A stretch of DNA of 64,000 bases from an uncultured Ignavibacteriota bacterium (GTDB taxonomy: Bacteria; Bacteroidota; Ignavibacteria; UBA10030; UBA8401): contig CAISDA010000079.1 in the NCBI GenBank assembly GCA_903884005.1, forward strand, positions 1-64,000, written 5' to 3'. This document shows positions 13,501-19,489 of this stretch, one piece after another (positions within the stretch are counted from its first letter, which is position 1; each line of letters begins with the position of its first letter). Made by a program: the position numbers and the translations under genes. The notes beneath the pieces were generated by a model. That model was not told where the DNA came from. It saw only the letters and a program-made list of their open reading frames with translations, and did not search any database.

Positions 13501-15124
13501 GCACAGGTCCGTTTCCATTCCCCTCGAGCTTGTCCAAATTCCAGCACTCATGCGAATTCTTATAGAACTGAAGAATTCGCGAGTCACCTCCACCGATATC
13601 GAGAATCCGTGATCCCAGAGGGATGTAGTTTTTGATAAACGTGAATACAAGCAAGTCCTGGTAGGCTTTCAGGTCGGCGTACATCGGATCGACCTTCGCG
13701 TGGAATAGTTCGCGATCACTCTTTCCGAAGAGAGTGAAATGATGTTTTTTCGCGTACGCGAAATCCTGAAATTTTTCTGCCACGCACACACGTTTCGCCG
13801 TTCGTTCATCGGCCGCTTGCGGATGGCGATTGCCTATAACACCCTGAGTGGGCGTAGTGGATTTGCCTTCTTGACTCTGTCTATGATGTTTTCCATCGCC
13901 GGCTTTCCATTGGTCGTTTGAATTCTGATTCATTGCCGGGTGCGCCGGTTGGCCGGACGCAGTCCCGATGCACACACGAATCTTCGTCATCAACGGGGCT
14001 ATTCTTGCATCAAGATCGAGTTCTTTTTCGAAGAATGATATGCAGTTATTCTTCCATGCCGAAAGATCTTGCCTGGAAATAGAGGCGAGCACCGAAGGTA
14101 TTTCGTGTAACTGTCCCACGACGCGGCCAAGATTCTCTTTCCGCGTGTGGCCGCCCATCTCTCCGCCATCGTTGATAAGAATTGGAACTCCATGCTGCAG
14201 GTACGTCGCCGTTTTGCCTGATGCCATGCCGATATATTTCAGATTGTTCCCGGCATTAATATCATGTTCCTGGGGGATGTAGAAACTCAATCCGAGATCG
14301 GCGGCAAAAAGCAATTCATGTATCTGAGAAAACGGCAGCGCCGCGAACGGAGACAAGAAAATATTCTTCTTTTGTTGTGACGCGATAAACACTTCCAGCT
14401 TTTTATTATACTGCGCATAACGGTGGTGGAGTACGAGCGCCCAATCATCGGGCCAGAGATGCACTTCGGCCAAGAGTTCGTTAATTCCGGACCATACCGA
14501 AGTGACGCCTCCCATATACAGCGCGATCTTTCGATCTTTCGATAATCCCAGTGCATCATGGAGAATGCTGGTCTGTGCACCGCGTCTCGCGGCACGTCCG
14601 GCAACGGGTATGTCAACGATGCGCTCAAGAGGAATGCCGTTTTCCCTTGAGAGATGCAATGAACGTACGCGGTCCTGGCACACGGCAAATGAGACATTGT
14701 GCGAAGCGGCAACAAATTCTGCAATATTTTTTTGCCCGGTTTCTTCTGCAAAGAGAAGCTCGTACGATATCAGACCATAGGGGACGCCAAAGTGGCGGGC
14801 AATGACCGACGCTTCCACAATGCCGCGATCGATGCCAATAACCAGATCGCACGGTTGTATATTGGACTCTATGAACGCATGGACCGCAAGTTGATCGTGG
14901 TGCACTTCGGTCGGAAGGACCGCCGTGACATTCTTCAGTATTTTATGTTCCGGAGTGAAGAAGAATCGTGAACGAGGGCAGGGAGCATACTGTTGGACGT
15001 CGTTCAACTTGGGGGAATACATGTGAACATCATACCCTTCGGCGCATAGTATTTCAACGATGCCGCTAAGGTTGGGGTTATTATTCAGATTCCCTTCGGG
15101 ATGTATGATCATAATACGCGGCAT
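1568..15124 (-). CDS. Giant multi-domain glycosyltransferase/methyltransferase protein (~4,518 aa)
   Basis: One uninterrupted frame. Residues below count from the upstream ATG at 15163; I prefer ATG 15124 (codon 14), which overlaps the preceding stop as TGATG. ATG 15133 behind GAAGGA is the alternative. Domains in order: GT-B-like (14-410), linker, SAM methyltransferase with LDIGGGDSR (about 516), GT2 (726-954), TPRs (988-1053), second methyltransferase with LEIGCGVGR (1151), GT2 (1354-1594), GT4 (1618-1990), three GT2 (starting about 2014, 2344, 2606), TPR-like segment, GT2 (2955-3200), three GT4-type (3230, 3631, 4051), C-terminal TPRs (4433-4508). That makes six GT-A and five GT-B modules. 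GT2 modules show DDGSTDN or NDGSTDN and DD/DAD metal motifs; GT4 modules show E-G-F/W-G-x-P-x-x-E-A-M. No membrane segment or signal peptide, so it should act in the cytoplasm, presumably building a complex O-glycan or repeat unit. Exact sugars are unknown. Confidence 0.85.
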   Translation of the reverse strand: MPRIMIIHPEGNLNNNPNLSGIVEILCAEGYDVHMYSPKLNDVQQYAPCPRSRFFFTPEHKILKNVTAVLPTEVHHDQLAVHAFIESNIQPCDLVIGIDRGIVEASVIARHFGVPYGLISYELLFAEETGQKNIAEFVAASHNVSFAVCQDRVRSLHLSRENGIPLERIVDIPVAGRAARRGAQTSILHDALGLSKDRKIALYMGGVTSVWSGINELLAEVHLWPDDWALVLHHRYAQYNKKLEVFIASQQKKNIFLSPFAALPFSQIHELLFAADLGLSFYIPQEHDINAGNNLKYIGMASGKTATYLQHGVPILINDGGEMGGHTRKENLGRVVGQLHEIPSVLASISRQDLSAWKNNCISFFEKELDLDARIAPLMTKIRVCIGTASGQPAHPAMNQNSNDQWKAGDGKHHRQSQEGKSTTPTQGVIGNRHPQAADERTAKRVCVAEKFQDFAYAKKHHFTLFGKSDRELFHAKVDPMYADLKAYQDLLVFTFIKNYIPLGSRILDIGGGDSRILQFYKNSHECWNLDKLEGNGNGPVQVDSTGYRLVKDFIGNFNNQLPENYFDFIFSISALEHVPNGRVKNGQLYHNMCLDIDRILKPGGKSLHLFDILISERRSCWTNDFAPFMSEYFTGVPSRVPFERLVNDAELYVVSEQYFNAFWKGAPNVNEYADGKPSSWNVLWEKPDTRDDSVTKKQWSYYKKFLTPQDESQPRISVVTPSFNQAEFLEECIESVLDQQYSNLEYVIMDGGSTDGSADIIRRYSPFLANWQSKPDGGQYAAINEGFALGSGEVMTWLNSDDKFHPGAFKTVADIFSSRQEVDWVMGRPNGFAPDGTQEWVYDYLPLWHRGKYLLNQYSNPFIQQEGTFWRRTLWKQAGGFLSREFHYAGDLELWTRFFRYAQLHTTDALLAGFRRQPNQKTQEFLERYHQEAKCVLDRERLLFEQSQNKTLLPAPPIIATKSGNTMMSTDALVTGELEIQNGNFAAAKIIFTRLLEKDPRNIDALNNLAVIHISENNYSVGIELLQQVIVLDPANEIALDNLICLQQVLKAQVTGTNTGKNGNAAVNCADGVSVVNTAFLSKEKEFWNVGTLHEAMFGRVFTSDEINSMPFEEQMKSWYASAIGSAEEITKSLPLDPQWKILEIGCGVGRVIKPLREKFAEVDGVDISEKMIEFAHEYLADGRNNGTVLLNDGFSLHPLPAHHYDLVFSTIVFQHIRSVSVVKSYFDEVMRVLKPGGYFRLQVHDKSNPNLGGFDEEGTPDKQYAFFGNSYTSEELRGLLIQQGYCSIDIENPSPWIWATARKPADGPTADEESSAHKGATRETVGQFVKRADTEPAAGGYIVSAIVSVYNAEKFMRGCLDDLLQQTMSKKGLLEIVVVNSGSQQNEDVIIREYQTRYPNITYVKTKHRETVYQAWNRGIRASSGIYVTNANTDDRHSPDAFRILAETLSCRPDISIVYADSVVTINETDTWSQCSPKGRFAWPESDTRQLFDVCFLGPHPMWRKKLHDTYGYFDDSYRSAGDYEFWLKLAMRNENMLHLPEVLGIYYENQASISLADGALNWNESERARDAHWPSAWGKRPATAWKSFEIPCDSIPFLEGSPKKVLLVCDYFWPSVGGVEVYIEDLGRQLQGKGYHIDVACRAMPERTSHCCAGMTIHDFAIPKDITGSQGNSAIEKFRTLLCTGGYASVIALAQPDNWIGMGLADLPGQHPQIIMMPSISAGNMAEWALNDFGAKIIRLLRSVDRVITVSENGYDASFTSGAGIPTTFIPHAIEQDADPIDFRTEYGFSTTDALFVMVGNFWPVKNHDGLLSVLKTYPGKWQLAIIGNATDVEGAYFEKIVSLARQDDRVKIVGGLPRAAASAAIRDADILLVPSKAESAGPLVVLQAMSYGTPWIATPSCNAVKDEAGGIIAPVSDFPMAIDFLLSHNDIITTLGELGKRHWEQSFRWKSSLPVFISLIEGKPQPAVLAMPDDIRVPSQYVQNQYLHDRFPDKEEPLLTFSIIIPTYNRCEILKKCIHAIAGQTFPPDRCEVIVCDDGSTDNTRDVVRNMSVPFSLIYLRQENKGPAAARNMGIRTSSGEYILILNDDAILEPNAVKIHYDLQMKHRGEKISVLGAFQYLPKYTRTFIGHLAATKDIVFDYPNMVSGLLYDYNHFYTCNISLLKRAAEEIGGFDEEFSGPAAEDIEFGYRLEQAGYQVLYEASCIAWHDHALSVESFCRIHQTRGYGAVTLGFRQPGAFSVDHINAHIVEQWNIDVDSAKSQMEQLAAALHKMEKETASALVHEIAAECLEPVQLLHRYHRQKGMLSNPQLEKIVSRNLKNMSATTLPLISVVMPCYNYALYLPEAVESVVNQTYANWELIIVNDGSTDNTKEVAEAIIAQYPHRNISLINQPNSGQPAISRNNGIAVAHGEYILPLDADDILNPLMLESTYREMCRTNCDVVYTDQEYFNVEKKIVRTLDFDRNTLYRQNYFAYCSLYKKAMWKAVGGYKRNCRGYEDWEFWISGAEAGYAFRRLPEVLLRYRVKEVSMLTSALERDQELKAQIVLFHPSLYPKSAVEAARRLIGDGAPRVADSAVSAPEPTNSPSGTSFIVVAIISAYNEGDVIHHVIGDLIANGVDVYLLDNNSNDDTVKQASPWLGKGLLHIERFPEDCGYPERNKKEYVWKDLLRRKEELAQTLEADWFIHADADEFRESPFVQTSLREGFEIVDALGYNAVNFELLNFKPVDNTFVGGQDVREYLKRYEPGGWFDSNQIKAWKKTGTRVDLVSTGGHNAQFPDRKLFPINFILRHYPIRSEQHGRKKVYQERIARFAAEERANGWHVQYDDIASATKSFLHDQSSLLPYNVTEMRLSVFAKALRVMLMSQSDMAPIVNGYEAVLRQTPDDVAALKGLLTVAVRFGDKQAAVLLLSRLEAVAPSDADVAGMRKQLGVHAHDHAVDVSIIIPVYNKSELTKNCIESIYRVTGTGLSFEVIVIDNASIDETARLLAGEMKQRPDLRVITNTTNEGFAKANNAGAAIARGTYLVFLNNDTQVLAGWLSPLVHRLRADTTVGIVGAKLLYPDRTIQHCGIEFVKVPESPYPLWPMHRLRRQSESHPDANMAATMTAVTGACLGISKGLFISVQGFDETYGMYFEDIDLCFKTRRVGKTVVYEPASTIIHFESQSSTDGNKLGSMLAASGRKFFDRWEKEITQLSAMAAQGTAIVRQPAASNEVTIGIDARTFFYSASVARGIGQYSKYHLMEVFRLRPQWRFILYGEESVPCAALAPMMQNANVVYKRIMNRHKDIVHLMHIPDPMNMGAGFDAPLRVLPHPTTTITFFDLCPLRIYWNSMDEQSKSLYVRRLHQYMESDCRLLTISEFTKRDVTEMMKVPEARMVTIHAGVNTSTVPADFSVLQKYSITKPFFLHVGALDPHKNFLGAVEAFVLCHEQSACQLVVVGERDHTLKAYADEFEKKKAKDIIFTGFIERNELNALYERAVSVLFLSKAEGFGFPVLEAMAHRCPVIASNATSIPEVAGDAALLFRPDDLAGVSAAMLSLLKNPKRRDIVRVKGTEQAAKFSWARTAMKTIDVWESMLGIEHGAPEPVRPKTEATPGNAEAATVHAAVSGTRAQLKNDIVWTAPIFNPSGYASEAISFILGLDPLIDLTIRHQNQLFSQAFIDNMPVRWKEVLFRLHKIPPQDWVAPMSVNKNTILIQHKPAHHFMPVPGVFRSIGRTMFETDRIPPDWVQKCNDMDEVWVPSRFNKDTFAQSGVKEGKIHIIPGSIDTDLFDPEGIQPLELPNKAGYNFLSMFEWTNRKGWDVLLRAYFEEFTNSDDVCLYLRTHLLSDYDGDTKALIAEKINGLIRKHGYKTSRLPRFELMTSQLPFNDMLRLYKAVDAFVLPARGEGWGRPQMEAMAFGLPVIGTNWSGNTEFMNNENSYLIDVESLVTITGNEIPVYIGHRWAEPSCSHLKQLIRRVYAHRDEAKEKGVAAKRHIAEKYNVTTVGGTILQRLRQIEQSGTASVHAVQTVDSIKAGSEKAAGLPGAGGVPRVGKMKLIWEGTQFVKHSLALINREMCVRLAKDEMNLSLIPYETDTYSPDANDPAAALRQFIGKEIGEADIHVRHQWPPNLSAPEHGRWVVIQPWEFGALPTEWVNVFSTQVDEAWVPSSYVRNVYIDSGVPAERVFVVPNGFDPTIFNVKAKPYALKTKKKFKFLFVGGTIYRKGIDILLDAYTQAFTKKDDVCLVIKDMGGDSFYKGQNCRERIAEIRKQKNAPVIEYIDTMLSDRKLAGLYRACDVLVHPYRGEGFGLPILEAMACGTPVIVSNGGACLDFCTAENSVLIDARKTIFEEKKVGVFDTPVNPWVLEPSLIDLKTKMLYAAGHTPEMTALGRRAHDHVHAAWTWDHAYDVMKQRIAVLNNNPIRRYERVDQVDSMLGTAERFLGENNIAEAVEILTAMVARNPDDIHALNDLAAAAIMKEKYPEAADFLSRVITLDPTNETALENWKYLKQSGFAAGASALPVPAESSATR

Positions 15125-15318
15125 CAGAAACATCCCCCATCCTTCGACCGTTGCGATACACATTGTGCTTTCCCGTCTGTGAGCACTGTTGTCTCAGGCT
15201 GATACTTCCGTGTCATTATCTCGATATGTGTAATGAACTCCGGCATATCGTCTCTGCGGATACGTGTAGAACTATGCCGGTCTTTCCAGACGATCTGTCC
15301 AACCTGCTCATTATTCAT
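15124..15318 (-). CDS. Small hypothetical ORF translationally coupled to the giant glycosyltransferase (64 aa)
   Basis: The ATG at 15318 lies 10 nt after the stop of the WbsX-like gene and is preceded by AGGA with 5-nt spacing. The ORF ends in TGA at 15126-15124, whose A is the first base of the giant protein's ATG (TGATG). Tight spacing on both sides is what a real operon member would show, and ribosomes ending here could reinitiate on the giant gene. The 64-residue product is hydrophilic and basic, ends SKDGGCF, has no signal peptide or membrane segment, and matches no family I know. It could be a small accessory protein, a leader/coupling ORF, or chance. Confidence 0.4.
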   Translation of the reverse strand: MNNEQVGQIVWKDRHSSTRIRRDDMPEFITHIEIMTRKYQPETTVLTDGKAQCVSQRSKDGGCF

Positions 15319-15328
15319 GATGTTCCTG

Positions 15329-16744
15329 TTATCGAGATAATATATTTTTGCCGTAGACACTGTTCCGCACTGCGTCAAGGTAACCGTAGCCATGAAGCAG
15401 ATCGGGTTCCAGATGGTTGCCTTCAGCCCATTCATTCCACGCTTTAATGAAAACAAAACGTGATTCCGCATTCGGATTCTTCGCTGCTTTCGCCACCGCA
15501 TCGTTCATCATACGTTCAAACTGTTCGGGAGTGGATCCATGAAGTACGATGCCGTTCTTGCCGCTGCGCGGCGTGTTGTCCCAATTGGGGAACACAAGCG
15601 GATGTTCATTATGTGCCAACGGATATCGTTGCAGGTATTGTACGAGTTCATCATACGAAACTACTTTCGGGACGCCTTCGGCAGACATTGGCTCGACATT
15701 GAGAGCAGGGGCATTCATGTCATAAAACGGCGCATTATCGACGCAGCTTTGGCAACCGAATTCTTCCGGAGAGCGTGTCATATGGGCGATAAAATGAAAT
15801 CCTGCAAGTCCTTCACTTTCGGCCAGTTGTTGCCAATATTCAGTGAAGATGAACGGATTCGGTATACTCTGCGGGGAATAAATCAGAAATACCAATTTAC
15901 CGTTCACCTTTAAGTATCGTTTGTCGCGGAACGCCGGCAAGAGCGATTCGAAGTGTGCCTGATAATCCTTCAGTCCCGGATACGTCTGCTCGATCAAAAT
16001 CTTATTGGGCGCTCCATGCCAAATGCCCGACCATGTTTGGTTCGCCCAACCCAGACAGAACGGAAATTCGGGCTGGCCTGATTCGACGACTTCCATAAAA
16101 GGACGTTCCAGGAGCCGATGGCCTGCAAACCAGTAATGCCAGTAACAGAATGCTTCAATGCCGTACGCGCGGGCAAGGTCCGCCTGGGCAATTCGTGTTT
16201 CGGACACCCGCAGATCATAATATCCCAGCTCTCCCGGCAGCTGCGGCTGGACATGACCATGGTATAGCGGTTTTGCCTTGCCGACATTGCTCCACTCTGT
16301 AAATCCTTTTCCCCACCATTGGTCGTTTTCGGGTATGGGGTGATATTGCGGCAGATAGAATGCGATCACGCGAGCCTTCGGCACAGGCGGCCTGTCGAGT
16401 GTATTCTCCGCTGGTTTTCGCGGCTTCATGCCGAGCAGGTCATCCTGAATTTCGCGGACGATCCTTCTCAATACTTCGGAGACAGGCTCCCAATCGGGAA
16501 CGGACTCGAGAATCGTGAGGGTGTTCCCGCAGAGTTCCGCCTCTTCGGCGCTCGGTGCACCGAGCATGGCCATGCGGATGTGATGATCGGCGCAGGGTGC
16601 TCTCCCGTCGCGCACGCTGAGCAGTTCGTTCAAATGCGCCTGAAACCGGCGCAACGGAGCACTCGGTTTCGGCATTGCCGAAATATTTTTTATGAATCCG
16701 GCCAATTGCGCACGCACGGGATCGTTGTTGGTATGGTTATTCAT
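15329..16744 (-). CDS. WbsX-like protein with GH99-like domain
   Basis: A 471-residue protein. Residues 1-115 are a poorly conserved lead-in; from about residue 122 it carries the WbsX/glycoside hydrolase 99-like domain: AFYLPQYHPIPEND, WWGKGFTEW and the FCYWHYWF block, followed by CLGWANQTW and a C-terminal KAWNEWAEG. These (beta/alpha)8-barrel proteins are common in O-antigen and capsule clusters and are often annotated as glycosyltransferases or lipopolysaccharide biosynthesis proteins; a demonstrated activity is lacking for most. It leads the second glycan unit and is followed after 10 nt by the 64-codon ORF and then by the giant glycosyltransferase. There is no signal peptide, so if it hydrolyses or trims glycans it does so in the cytoplasm. 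A 341-bp gap upstream suggests its own promoter. Confidence 0.8.
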   Translation of the reverse strand: MNNHTNNDPVRAQLAGFIKNISAMPKPSAPLRRFQAHLNELLSVRDGRAPCADHHIRMAMLGAPSAEEAELCGNTLTILESVPDWEPVSEVLRRIVREIQDDLLGMKPRKPAENTLDRPPVPKARVIAFYLPQYHPIPENDQWWGKGFTEWSNVGKAKPLYHGHVQPQLPGELGYYDLRVSETRIAQADLARAYGIEAFCYWHYWFAGHRLLERPFMEVVESGQPEFPFCLGWANQTWSGIWHGAPNKILIEQTYPGLKDYQAHFESLLPAFRDKRYLKVNGKLVFLIYSPQSIPNPFIFTEYWQQLAESEGLAGFHFIAHMTRSPEEFGCQSCVDNAPFYDMNAPALNVEPMSAEGVPKVVSYDELVQYLQRYPLAHNEHPLVFPNWDNTPRSGKNGIVLHGSTPEQFERMMNDAVAKAAKNPNAESRFVFIKAWNEWAEGNHLEPDLLHGYGYLDAVRNSVYGKNILSR

Positions 16745-17085
16745 AGTATCACGGTAATGTACACAAGGACACCCCTGTCTGTTCAGGGTTTAAACTGGCA
16801 AACATTACTATGTGCTTCAATAAATATGCCATAAAAAGCCAATAATAATTGCTGTTTTTACGAGTTTACACAGGCTATTTACATTGATAAGCGACAACGG
16901 GGAGGGTACAATTGAACGTATTTGGCTTAATGGCTATATTCGGCCATGCGTTCGGTCAAGCATAATTCCCATGAATTGCAGGTATGGCTGGGCACTTCTC
17001 TGGCGGTACAATTGACAACGAAGAAACGATGGCACCGCGATGTGTTTTTAAAATCTGAATCCGAAATATGTTATGGAGATTCGAG
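16745..17085. promoter_or_regulatory. Intergenic region upstream of the WbsX unit, with repeats
   Basis: This 341-bp gap lies between the dehydrogenase stop and the WbsX-like start, both on the minus strand, so it probably contains a promoter for the giant-glycosyltransferase unit. Two copies of GGTACAATTGA occur exactly 100 bp apart (16905-16915 and 17005-17015), and an imperfect palindrome TGGCT-N6-GGCCA lies at 16931-16946. I could not pick out a convincing -35/-10 pair. No credible gene is present. Confidence 0.4.
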
Positions 17086-17814
17086 TCACACGATGCTCCC
17101 ACCGTCTATCGGCAGTACAATACCGGTGACCGATTTTGCATCCTCTCCCAGGAGATAACCGACTGCGGCACTAACCTCCTGCGTTGTCACCAATTTGTTC
17201 ATTGGGGACCGCCGAATGATTTTTTGCAAATTCTCTTCGCTGATGGACGACGACATGTCGGTTTGCATATAACCGGGTGCAACGACATTAACCGTGATAT
17301 TCGCCTTTCCCAATTCGCGGGCGAGCGACTTGGAAAATCCGATCAATCCTGCTTTTGATGCGCCATACACGGACAGACCGTTAAAACCAGTCAATCCGAT
17401 GATCGATGAAATATTTATTATTCGCCCCTCGCCCTTGAGCAGCATGGACCTGCAGGCATATTTTGTCAACAAGATCGTATTGATCAGGTTCAGCACAATA
17501 ACTTCCGCTATTTGAGAGTCATGCATTGTCGCAAGAACCCCTTCGTGGGCGACCGCCGCATTGTTCACCAATCCGTACAGAGCTGGGTACTGTTTTCCAA
17601 GATCCTGCATAAATGGATAAATTGTTTCAGCGTTAGCAAGGTCAAGGCGGTTAAAAGAGATCCTGCCGGAATTTGAATCGATCAATTTTTGCAACTTCTC
17701 GCTCATTGTTCTTCCGCTTGCGATGACATAGAATCCATCGGCGATGAGACGCTCTGCAATCGACAGCCCCAATCCCCTAGTCGCTCCTGTCACCAGCACA
17801 TATTTCAATGGCAT
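17086..17814 (-). CDS. Short-chain dehydrogenase/reductase, FabG-like
   Basis: A 242-residue classical SDR. The nucleotide-binding TGATRGLG motif is at residues 9-16, NNAA at 84-87, and the catalytic tetrad is complete (Asn109, Ser137, Tyr150, Lys154), followed by a PGYMQTDM segment. FabG-type enzymes reduce 3-oxoacyl thioesters on acyl carrier protein with NADPH. Its neighbours make that reading attractive: it starts 3 nt after the stop of an acyl-adenylating enzyme, which itself overlaps an acyl carrier protein. The likely role is to shape a small acyl group (for example 3-oxo to 3-hydroxy) on the carrier before transfer to a sugar, rather than housekeeping fatty acid synthesis. A nucleotide-sugar or other oxidoreductase role cannot be ruled out. 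Confidence 0.8.
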   Translation of the reverse strand: MPLKYVLVTGATRGLGLSIAERLIADGFYVIASGRTMSEKLQKLIDSNSGRISFNRLDLANAETIYPFMQDLGKQYPALYGLVNNAAVAHEGVLATMHDSQIAEVIVLNLINTILLTKYACRSMLLKGEGRIINISSIIGLTGFNGLSVYGASKAGLIGFSKSLARELGKANITVNVVAPGYMQTDMSSSISEENLQKIIRRSPMNKLVTTQEVSAAVGYLLGEDAKSVTGIVLPIDGGSIV

Positions 17815-17817
17815 ACT

Positions 17818-19191
17818 CTATCTCCTCGTCAATTTTCCGGCTGTGGTTGTATCTATATCGGTGGTGTTGGTGATGATCGCCGGCACTTTATATCCCGGCA
17901 AACGGGACGCACAGTGCGCGGCGATTTTTTTACGCAACTGCGGGAAATCCGTTTCATTGTCTTTGGTGACGACAAATGCTTCAACGACCTCTCCCACGAT
18001 GGAACTTTTTTTACTCCCGACTCTCACCAACGCTATTTCTTCCATTTCCAGGATGACCGATTCAACTTCTTCAGGAAACACCTTGCTTCCGCCGACATTG
18101 ATCGCGCCATTGGCACGGCCTAAAAAGAGGAACCGGCCGTTGACTTCTTTAACGATGTCTCCCGTATTGATCCATCCCGACGCATCGTGAATGGTCCGGC
18201 TCTCTCCCAAATATTGTTCCGCATGTATCTCTTTGCGCAGCATCAAAAATCCGTCGGCGTCGACTGAAATTTCCACACCTCGCGGAGGCTGCTGCACATA
18301 TGAAACGGGAAACCCTTCGCGCTTGTCATGGATTGCAAAGCCGACGCCTGCTTCCGTTGATGCGTAGATGTGAGTGATATTTGCCTCGGGGTATTGGCTC
18401 GAAAGTGCGTTGAGAATATTTTGATCCGCACGCTCGCCGCCAAGCGTTATCTGCTGCAAAGCCAATAATTGACTCTCTCCGGTCATGAGAATTTTTCTCC
18501 ACTGGGTTGGCGTTGCCGAGAGTGCGCTGCATGTGTGCTTCGCTAGGAATGCAACCTGGCCGGCTATGTTCGTTGTCCGGTCGGGCATGAGTAACAGGCC
18601 GCCGTTCATGAAACTTTGGAAAAAAACCTGTAAGCCTGCAAACCGGACAACATCGTAGAGCAGTCCCCAGATCATCCCTTCATATTTGGATGATACGATG
18701 GTGGCAGTTGTCAAAGACGCGAGAGTATGGACCACCAGTTTCGGACGTTCTGTCGTGCCCGATGTGGGAATGATCCAGCGAGTCTCGATAGTTCGCAAGC
18801 CGGATACCACTGCAGACAATGAAAGAGGGCGGCGTCCGACCACCACGGGAATTGATAGTGTGAACGATTGTATTCCTTCAAGAGCGATTTCCGTATCGGC
18901 AAAGACGATTTCAGATCCGGCCATGATGCATAATGCATGGATTCCCTCGGCATCAAGATCTGACGGCAGGAGCAGCATTTCACTCGCGGCACCGTCGCAG
19001 AGGATCATCAAAACTGCGGCAACCTGAGGATCCCTGGAAAATAACGCCACTCGTTTACCGGCAATCAAAGTTCGTTCATTCCCCGACACCAATTCAGCGA
19101 TAGCGGCAGCAGACACGGCGGCGGTTTCGGAGATCCACAGGAATTTTTCGCGTACCGTGCCGGCTAACACATGTAATAAGGAGGTGTACAT
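17818..19191 (-). CDS. Acyl-adenylating enzyme of the ANL superfamily
   Basis: A 457-residue AMP-binding protein, shorter than standard acyl-CoA ligases. The P-loop-like PTSGTTERPK is near residue 140, YASTEAG serves as the A5 motif, and NTGDI plus FLGRANGAINVGG mark the hinge region. The short C-terminal subdomain retains the late lysine within TTAGKLTRR. Such enzymes activate a carboxylic acid with ATP and load it on CoA or a carrier protein. The ATG overlaps the stop of the acyl carrier protein gene (TAATG), and the SDR gene follows after 3 nt, so the three form a self-contained acyl supply module. The acid cannot be predicted from sequence alone. Confidence 0.85.
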   Translation of the reverse strand: MYTSLLHVLAGTVREKFLWISETAAVSAAAIAELVSGNERTLIAGKRVALFSRDPQVAAVLMILCDGAASEMLLLPSDLDAEGIHALCIMAGSEIVFADTEIALEGIQSFTLSIPVVVGRRPLSLSAVVSGLRTIETRWIIPTSGTTERPKLVVHTLASLTTATIVSSKYEGMIWGLLYDVVRFAGLQVFFQSFMNGGLLLMPDRTTNIAGQVAFLAKHTCSALSATPTQWRKILMTGESQLLALQQITLGGERADQNILNALSSQYPEANITHIYASTEAGVGFAIHDKREGFPVSYVQQPPRGVEISVDADGFLMLRKEIHAEQYLGESRTIHDASGWINTGDIVKEVNGRFLFLGRANGAINVGGSKVFPEEVESVILEMEEIALVRVGSKKSSIVGEVVEAFVVTKDNETDFPQLRKKIAAHCASRLPGYKVPAIITNTTDIDTTTAGKLTRR

Positions 19192-19451
19192 TACTCGCTT
19201 TGCTTCGGTTCGTGGGATTCGTAGACGGAAATAAATTCGGCCAATGTTCGCGGATAGATCGGGTCCTTCATCTCAACGAATGGATCAAAGCCTAATTCAG
19301 ATTCCAATCGAATGACAAGGACGGCAAACCCCAATGAATCCAGGCCGGTATTCAGCAATATTGCATCATCTGCAATCGGCTCCCGAAGGAGTACCTTCTT
19401 CTCGGCGAGAATGTCCTGCAGTATTGACATTACTTTTTCTCTGATACCCAT
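19191..19451 (-). CDS. Acyl carrier protein
   Basis: An 86-residue acidic carrier protein with the phosphopantetheine attachment site GLDSL at residues 36-40 (Ser39). I chose the ATG at 19451, with GGGA 6 nt upstream, over an in-frame TTG at 19463 that lacks an RBS. The stop overlaps the ATG of the adenylating enzyme. The family holds acyl groups as thioesters on a 4'-phosphopantetheine arm. Its place beside a dedicated adenylating enzyme and an SDR, within a nonulosonate-type locus, suggests it supplies an acyl group for sugar N- or O-acylation rather than serving general lipid synthesis. Confidence 0.85.
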   Translation of the reverse strand: MGIREKVMSILQDILAEKKVLLREPIADDAILLNTGLDSLGFAVLVIRLESELGFDPFVEMKDPIYPRTLAEFISVYESHEPKQSE

Positions 19452-19489
19452 AGAGATTCCCAATTATGACCGGTTAATGACAAGGTGAA

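Noticed and set aside
1568-15163. Modular polyketide or nonribosomal peptide megasynthase
   Set aside because: Size is similar, but every domain is of glycosyltransferase, methyltransferase or TPR type; no condensation, adenylation, ketosynthase or carrier domain is present within it.
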